Part shown: positions 57,898 to 64,000 of the stretch, in pieces
How positions within the stretch are numbered: the stretch's first letter is position 1
Layout: each line of letters opens with the position of its first letter
Assembly: GCA_001414345.1 (NCBI GenBank)
Contig: LLCB01000029.1
Location: forward strand, 1-64,000
Reading direction: 5' to 3'
DNA: 64,000 nt
Origin: Hymenoscyphus infarciens
Taxonomy: Eukaryota > Ascomycota > Leotiomycetes > Helotiales > Helotiaceae
Notes under the pieces: model-generated
Told to the model about the DNA's origin: nothing
The model's database searches: none
Seen by the model: only the letters and a program-made list of their open reading frames with translations
Position numbers and translations under genes: made by a program

Positions 57898-59280
57898 CAC
57901 CTGCATGCTGTCGGGAAGCACACACTTTTTTACAACCTCAAACATTCTCACTTCCTCATTGAGGACTTGTTAAATTTGCCATTTTTTTCTTTGTTAGTTA
58001 CTGGTTCTAAGCGCTGGAGTTGTGGGGTTTCGCCCAAGGTCCGGGTTGGAGCCATACGTTTTGATGGTACACAGGACAGGGTTTAGAATGAATTATCTTG
58101 ATAGCAGGTCTAGATTGAAAGGGTGTTCAGGTGTTGGCGCAGTTGGGAACCTGTTTTACTTATCATATTCGAAATCTGCTTAGGAAGCAAAGGGGTTGCA
58201 GATTTTGGAAGAGGGAGGCCCTTTTGATACCCAAATGTTGGAGTTGTTCTGAAATTATATCACGTGCACGTGCCCCCTTTTCTATTTAGTATTTCAGCTT
58301 CGCATCGAAAACTGAAAAGCTCATGTTTGTTTCTGCATATTGCGGAGTTGCTCCTTTAACCGGGATCTGGGATTTCTCATTATGAGTTGTCATTATGAGA
58401 TATTTCGCGAGAGACAACTCATACTGTGGCGCTCGGAGCCTTGGTAGCTTTTGCTTCGTGGAGTGTTTCGAGGCGGTGTAGAAAATTGAAACAAACCGCG
58501 AATCTTTCACAGTAGAACCTGATTGATGTCTAAATGAGATCGAAGATAGCGCAATTTGAGATGAGGTATGAAACGATTTGGTTCAGGTCTGGCAACGGGT
58601 TAAAAGTGTAACAAGCGCGATTGGTTGCCTCACAAAAAAGATGGTTGTGGAAGGCTTTTGGCTAGAGCGATTGCCACGAATTCCACCTAATCGCAACACG
58701 ATCGTGACGAGTCATAAAGTCCCAAGTGGTAAAATCAATTGGTTGGTCACGATAGTTGCACGAAGTAGGAATGAGAGGCTTGATATTGAGGGCGTGCTTA
58801 TACGCTAGGAAAGCACGAAAAAAAATCAAAAATTCGGTAAATCCTATCCTCCAACAAAAATCATTAGTAAGGAATTTGATTCCTAATAGGAAACTGTGCA
58901 TAAATGCCGATATTTCTGTCAGTATTCGCTGTGTGGTCATGTCGTCGTTAGGTCATACAAAATGTTGCATAAGAGTAGTAATTTAGAAAAACGCTGCAAA
59001 ATAGAAGACTTTTAAAGCTCGACGAATTTCAAACGAAAGGCAACCCAGGAAAAACATCAAACTCGAAAGATCCGCCAGTTGACGTAGAAGAAAAATTGCC
59101 ACGGCGTGGCCGGCCAGAGGCTGCATGGTGCTCTCCTGTCTTCATGGGACAATGGAGATAATCGAGGGGCCGCAAAAGAGCAGCATCACCTTAACGTAGG
59201 TATAGTGAACTGACCAGCTTTCTAAAAAAAAAATTAGAGTGATTGCTTGATGAGGGGACTAGATACTTGCATCATATCCT
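57898..59280. other. Spacer between the two gene pairs
   Basis: Convergent 3' flanks of the first coiled-coil gene (plus) and the second DUF6590 gene (minus), 1.4 kb. It contains the 12-bp palindrome CACGTGCACGTG at 58261-58272. The open frames at 58578-58808 and 58662-58940 are featureless. Confidence 0.5.
58261..58272. repeat. Double E-box palindrome CACGTGCACGTG
   Basis: Two abutting CACGTG motifs, the classic bHLH factor site, in perfect dyad symmetry. It lies in a 3' spacer, so a regulatory role is uncertain. Confidence 0.6.
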
Positions 59281-61310
59281 TCATGGATCATAAAGATCGT
59301 CATCGCGGTGATCATATTCTCGGTTCGGGTAATTAGTGGAAGGGTAATAATCATTTGCTTGGTAACCAGCGCCGCCAGGATAGCTACTGGAAGGTAAGCT
59401 TTGTGCTTGAGTTGAGGAATAGGATGGTTGCTGAGTGTAACTCGAGGTTGGGAAATGTCTCGTATTATAAGCTGAAGCATTGGATTGCTGGGCGGATGAT
59501 TGATATGGTAAGCTTCTTGGGGTCCCACCGCTGCTTTGTGACGAAGAACCTCCGTCTCCGGTATTATGTCCTGCATTCTGTTCATTTCCCATTGTGCGAC
59601 CATATGTTGTATTCTGCGAATAAGAAAAATGCGGTGTATTTTGACTGTAGGCGGGAACCGATCCATATATAGTGTTCTGGCCTTGTTGTGTAGCACTGCT
59701 ACCTGAATAAGGTGTATTCACATAATATCCAGTAGCTGCTTCACTTTGGCCACTTCCTAAATATGAACTGTTTCTCGGCTGCTGTGCTCTGCTGGATTCG
59801 CCAATTTGTTGGGATGTGTTGGTGGCTCCATGGAAAGGCTGTATGGTTCCATGAATATCATTATATGCGGCTGCAACGTGGTGGCCACTGTCATTATGAA
59901 TTCTGCCAATGAACCTAACTTTGACATTGTATTCAATCGTGTAGACTTTGGAGTAATTCAACCTCGACATTGGATGCAATTTGTTAACCGGATTTGTAGT
60001 TACCATCCTAATTGAGGGCCGTTTTAATTTTGCGAGCTCTCCAGGGCCATACTCCAGGTAGTCCGACCATATCGCAGCATGGGTTTCTGCGTGGACCCCA
60101 GGCTTATTTACTCCTTGGTTAGAGTAGGTATTGATCGGTCTGTTAGTTGTCTACTTAGTGGTGTTTTCCCGACGAATGAGGAATACTTACAAACATAGAC
60201 AATGGCCCCTGAAAGCCTTGAATATCAAAAAGCGACGCGCCTTCTGATATTGGTCTGTACCAGCTTCATACTCCGTTGTGATGACTGTATGGTCACTTCT
60301 ATAGCTACCTCCCCCCTTTGAATTGCCTGCTGGTTCTACCCAATTAATCACCAGAACCTGCCACAAATTAGCTTCAGAACAAGGCAAAAAGTCAACGTGA
60401 AGAACAATTTACCTTTCCAGCTTTAAACTCCCTCTCATGGTGAATTTTGTATTCTTATAGGTTGTCAGAATGCCTTTCTGACTCAAAAGTTCAGGAGATA
60501 CCACATACCTGGACCACCAAAAGGTCCCAACTCAGTTTTCTTTTTAGGATTTCTCGTTTGGATTAAAGTGCCTACATAGGAACTATTAGATCTGGCATAA
60601 TTTGTTCTATGATAACCTCAAAAGCAAAGAAAGGAGTAGATTAATAAAGTGTTCTGCCAACTACACCAGGGAAACACAGTTTAAGCGTAGTCACAGAAGT
60701 TGCCAAACAATTACACATAATAAGTCTTCAGAATCAACTTGCCTGTCTTTGGGCCATCTTTATCTTTCTCATCCTGTAAGACCATGTCCATGCTCATACC
60801 TTGCAAAACACTCGTCAAGCTATTAACGTTTGACATGTGCGTGTAATGTAATGGTGGTGTGTACGGGGGAGACTCGGGGATTGACTGCAGACTAGACTGA
60901 GCCTCGGATGGAATAACCGAAGAAAACAGACTCGACACCGCTTGACTTTGAGAGGAGGATGCATACGAGCTGGAAGAAGAGAGGCTTTGTGAATTTGAGC
61001 CATAATTGTTGGTGGATTCTGAAACAGATTGGTAACTCGATGAATATTGACTCTGTGAAGCAGCTGAAGTTGATTCGTAGGCTTCGTACTTGTACTCGTA
61101 TTGTCCTGGAAAGAAATTTAGTAAGATATGGTTATGTATACTGAAGAAGAGTCTACCGGGAGACGTCAAGCGGTGCGCTACGAATCGTTGGTTCTCATCA
61201 TCTCTCACCCAAACGCTCCACACACCGGGGTATGTGACACTGTCACCCGCCACCTGTTTCGAGGACTTTCCCGAGGACTTCCCCCCTGACTTGTCCTTTC
61301 GTGGAGGCAT
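59281..61310 (-). CDS. DUF6590 protein, second copy (548 aa)
   Basis: Six exons (61157-61310, 60743-61105, 60509-60571, 60413-60453, 60191-60357 and 59281-60139) encode 548 residues. The second intron appears to use a GC donor (ACAG then GCAAGT) with acceptor CTATGTAG. The N-terminus is basic (MPPRKDKSGGKSSGKSS), followed by GVWSVWVRDDENQRFVAHR and, after splicing, GQYEYKYEAY, then a Ser/Tyr/Gln-rich disordered stretch. The DUF6590 core runs from about 195 to 325: REFKAGKVLVINWVEPAG, YQKARRFLIFKAFRGHCLCL, PINTYSNQGVNKPGVHAETH, SRLNYSKVYTIEYNVKVRFIG. The C-terminal part is a low-complexity Ser/Tyr/Gln tail. Compared with the first copy the core is strongly diverged but collinear (FKAG, RRF, CxCLP, GxxKP, YT-E-NVKV). 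Confidence 0.83.
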
Positions 61311-61927
61311 GACGAAGTTATGTCCGGTCCAAAGGTTTAGAACGAGAGACTGCAGCTTCGAGCCCCGCCTTTTAAGAAGCGGGCAGCATGGTTTGGACTA
61401 TGGGCGAGTCTGTGGGGACATGAGGCTCTGTTCCCAATTCCGCACACCCCACCACACCCATTGTTTTGTTATCGTAATGACCACCGGCAATTAGTGGTTT
61501 TAAAATGGCAAACCAGTGCAATGCATAAGTCTCCTGCAGATGTCGCAGGGAGTGGTGTCCTCGGCTAAAAATGTGAAAGGGGTGATTCGATGAAGCACCC
61601 ACCACCCGCTGACGGGTGCATAATGAGTCATGTGATTTTCCTTGAGGATGCATAGGTGTGCCGTCTCGGGTTACCATCGTTGATGATTGGCCCGATAGGA
61701 AGGTGTCTCAATGGGCATGAAATGCCTGAGACTCCAACATGCATTCCGCCCATCCCCCACGTGCAACTCGGGGAATGAACACCTTGAGACCTTGAAGCCT
61801 CGAAAGTTCAGACACTCTCGCGATCACTCGCCTCGTGATTTATGAAAAGAGCTCTATGAATCCCCTGCTCTCTTTAGTTGATATTTAGTCGGACCCACTC
61901 GAAGAACTATTTCGACTTTCGCACCTC
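61311..61927. promoter_or_regulatory. Divergent intergenic region of module copy B
   Basis: 617 bp separate the start codons of the second DUF6590 gene (minus) and the second coiled-coil gene (plus), so the two are likely to share a promoter. I found no strong TATA box and no palindrome matching the one in copy A. Confidence 0.5.
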
Positions 61928-63766
61928 ATGTTGTCCTGCCCAAACTTAAGGGATGATAGGTGGTTGATACCTCGCGGCAACCTGCAATCTTCGGAAGCAG
62001 GCATCGCAAGACCAAATCCAGTTGGCCAACGACGAAGGTCGGAACCGTTTGCGTTGGCTGCTTTGCGCCTGGAAGGAAGTCGGAATAGCCCAAACAATGC
62101 AAAGTCGACCATCGGGCCTGTTTCCATCTATGACAAGGAGATTCGCCCAATCTTCGATCTTGGGAATGGAGGGTTTTATAGCAGGCCACATGTTCCAACA
62201 TATAAGCTCCCCTCAAAACATCCACCAGAGTGTGAGGCAATCCCATATGCGCTGCTGCCCGACGTCCCCTCAATGCCAGAAATCGAAGCCCAAAAACACG
62301 CGCCAAAGACTTCAAGCTCGACAAGCCCAACGAAATCAAAGAACAATCAAGTCGAGCTCAATGGTAAGCTCCAGAGGGAATCGAGAGTGACAGAGAGCCT
62401 AATCGGATCAGATCTTGAACCGCTACTGCTTGAAGCCCAAGCGTCAACTCCCAAACCAGCAGCGACAAATGCAACAATACTCTATGTATCGCCTCAACCC
62501 CAGCCAGCGTCTGGAAGCCTCGTCATTGAAACAGGCAACATACCTCTGGGAGCTCAAATGCAGACAGCGACTCCTCATGTGAGGCCACAAGTACCAAACA
62601 CCCAAATGCGAACCCCCTTTGACAGATTGTGGCCACAGATCCGGAGGCTGCGAGTGAACAACTGGACTCTAAGATCCGAAATTCATGAAATAAGAGGAAA
62701 GTTACGAGATCACCAAAGGGCCAAGTCCGGGGCGGATGACGTTCTCTTTCGGCGCATGACAGAAAGAAGACTTCTCGGGGAAGACGTTGAAGAAAAGCGC
62801 TTGCTTTCTGGCGAAAAGTCAACGGACGAACTCATGCAAGAGTGCCAAGCGATTAGAGATAACTATGGTCCGCTAGAAGATAGTTGTAATCGACTCGAAG
62901 ACGAATTGAGTAGTGATGAGTTCAGACAAAACCAGCTGGAAGAAGAATTATACAAACACCTTGAACAACCCTTTGGGGCAAATTCTGATCGTGGCCCACC
63001 TGTCCAGGATAATTCTACTACGCCATCATTCGCACCGTATCCAGTACCTCCAGAATCATTGGAAACTCCTGAACTTCATCCACTAGTACGAGCTTTTCTC
63101 TCGAAACTTGGTGATCTACACCTTCTGATAGAAGAACATGGCGACCTCATAGACGACAAGGAAATTTTGGACGAAGAAAAAGCAACCAAAGCTAGAGTTG
63201 GTTTGCAACTGAGCTCTGAGGACCAGAACTTTTTGGACCAGTTCGAAGCCTCAGAGTCTCAGCTGACCAAAAAAATCAACGAAATACAAAGAGAAGTAGA
63301 AATGATGAGAAAAGACTGCTTCGAGCGTGGATTGATTGACGAGAACGACGAACCAACCGATCTGGTGGCCCAGGAAAAGCTTTATTTCCGGGAGGAGAAA
63401 GATCTGAACGCCCAAGAGACCTCAGAGTACGTTAAATATCCGCTACTACTCCCACGTCAAGGAATAAGGGATGGTGCAGGTGAAAATGAGGTCGAAGAAA
63501 CCCCTGACGGAAAGTCAAACGATACCACGAACCGCATCAATCGATGGCTTTTTGACAAGCTGCGTAGCTCGCCATTGGAAGTGCGGCTCCTCGCAAGCAC
63601 CTTCCAGCATATGGGAGGGGGGAAGACGAATGACCGATGGCAGTCTCTTGTTCTCGACTTTTGGTTTCGGGATCTTCCAATTCAGCCTCAAGACATTGTT
63701 TACTCCTCGAGACTGGCCACTCACAAACATTCAAGTCGTTCTTCAAACCATGGTTTCCTAGATTGA
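61928..63766 (+). CDS. Coiled-coil protein, second copy (612 aa)
   Basis: Single exon of 612 residues starting MLSCPNLRDDRWLIP. The N-terminal 230 residues are largely disordered. A coiled-coil region spans about 235-345 (LRVNNWTLRSEIHEIRGKLRD, CNRLEDELSSDEFRQNQLEE). A second helical part covers 390-490, with GLQLSSEDQNFLDQFEASES and MRKDCFERGLIDENDE. The C-terminal block has NRINRWLFDKLRSSPLEVRLL and TNDRWQSLVLDFWFRDLP. The last two parts align by eye with the first copy (GVALSAETADFFHAY, LRAECLKQGLFNEDE, YVNNWLLDWVESS, LNDRWSDLALQNW), establishing paralogy. No enzymatic domain or signal peptide was seen. The shared head-to-head position next to a DUF6590 gene suggests linked function. Confidence 0.82.
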   Translation: MLSCPNLRDDRWLIPRGNLQSSEAGIARPNPVGQRRRSEPFALAALRLEGSRNSPNNAKSTIGPVSIYDKEIRPIFDLGNGGFYSRPHVPTYKLPSKHPPECEAIPYALLPDVPSMPEIEAQKHAPKTSSSTSPTKSKNNQVELNGKLQRESRVTESLIGSDLEPLLLEAQASTPKPAATNATILYVSPQPQPASGSLVIETGNIPLGAQMQTATPHVRPQVPNTQMRTPFDRLWPQIRRLRVNNWTLRSEIHEIRGKLRDHQRAKSGADDVLFRRMTERRLLGEDVEEKRLLSGEKSTDELMQECQAIRDNYGPLEDSCNRLEDELSSDEFRQNQLEEELYKHLEQPFGANSDRGPPVQDNSTTPSFAPYPVPPESLETPELHPLVRAFLSKLGDLHLLIEEHGDLIDDKEILDEEKATKARVGLQLSSEDQNFLDQFEASESQLTKKINEIQREVEMMRKDCFERGLIDENDEPTDLVAQEKLYFREEKDLNAQETSEYVKYPLLLPRQGIRDGAGENEVEETPDGKSNDTTNRINRWLFDKLRSSPLEVRLLASTFQHMGGGKTNDRWQSLVLDFWFRDLPIQPQDIVYSSRLATHKHSSRSSNHGFLD

Positions 63767-64000
63767 TATTTTGTGAACCACAACCGAATGGAAATTAGCT
63801 TCCGTTCTTCTTATCTTCTGCTTGGCGCCGCTATAACCTCCCACCCTCAGATTTCCTTTCATATAAACGCATCGCGGGGGGTGGCTGTCTCGAAATGATT
63901 TCCTGGCCACAACAACCTACAAGTCTGTTCTACGACTGTTTCCTACTTACAAGTCCGGACTCGGGCGCAGATGGACGACCGGAGGCGACTTTGAAGGGCT
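63767..64000. other. 3' flank at the window end
   Basis: A CATATAAACGC stretch near 63858 may be a TATA element of a gene that lies mostly beyond the window. No coding sequence could be assigned. Confidence 0.4.

Overview
The window looks like nuclear DNA of a filamentous ascomycete (Pezizomycotina). The genes have short 45-60 bp introns with GTAAGT-type donors and CTAAC/CTGAC branch sites, and the proteins include fungal types: a Pop3 RNase P subunit, a Bud4/anillin protein, DUF6590 proteins and DHA1 transporters. The AT-rich blocks are almost free of CA and TG dinucleotides but keep CG, which is the footprint of repeat-induced point mutation (RIP). Leotiomycetes is my best guess from general protein character, with low confidence. 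All exon structures were worked out by eye.

Layout. A small serine-rich, GPI-type cell-surface protein (492-1053) is followed by a 9.2 kb RIP-degraded island (about 1780-11030). The island holds a 995-bp non-autonomous LTR element (2679-3673, target duplication ACTAA) and a complete but dead Ty1/Copia element (4449-10678, 172-bp LTRs, target duplication CTTTT). From 11.9 to 18.6 kb lie a serine-rich hypothetical gene, a GT8-like Golgi glycosyltransferase with four exons, and a TA-flanked MITE (17186-17703). From 18.6 to 26.9 kb is an 11-exon gene for a 2583-residue ubiquitin-specific protease, divergent from POP3 (27734-28603). From 30.9 to 34.0 kb is an allantoate/vitamin permease pseudogene split by a 675-bp hAT-type element with 8-bp target duplications. 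A SET-domain gene, an NRPS-like adenylation-domain relic and the large BUD4 gene (38730-43363) follow. After a gene-poor stretch come a broken NAD-dependent epimerase gene, an intact five-exon DHA1 efflux transporter (47958-49798) and a tiny cysteine-rich gene whose 5'UTR intron has been invaded by a Tc1/mariner-like element.

The last 12 kb hold what I consider the most interesting structure: a two-gene module present twice in tandem. Each copy is a DUF6590 gene on the minus strand diverging from a coiled-coil gene on the plus strand (52446-54840 with 56200-57897; 59281-61310 with 61928-63766). The two DUF6590 proteins share a diverged core, and so do the two coiled-coil proteins. This suggests duplication of a divergently transcribed pair whose products may work together. 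The function of neither family is known to me.

The housekeeping genes (USP, POP3, BUD4, glycosyltransferase) look intact. The accessory genes (permease, epimerase, adenylation domain) are decaying, partly through transposon insertion. I found no tRNA, rRNA or CRISPR.
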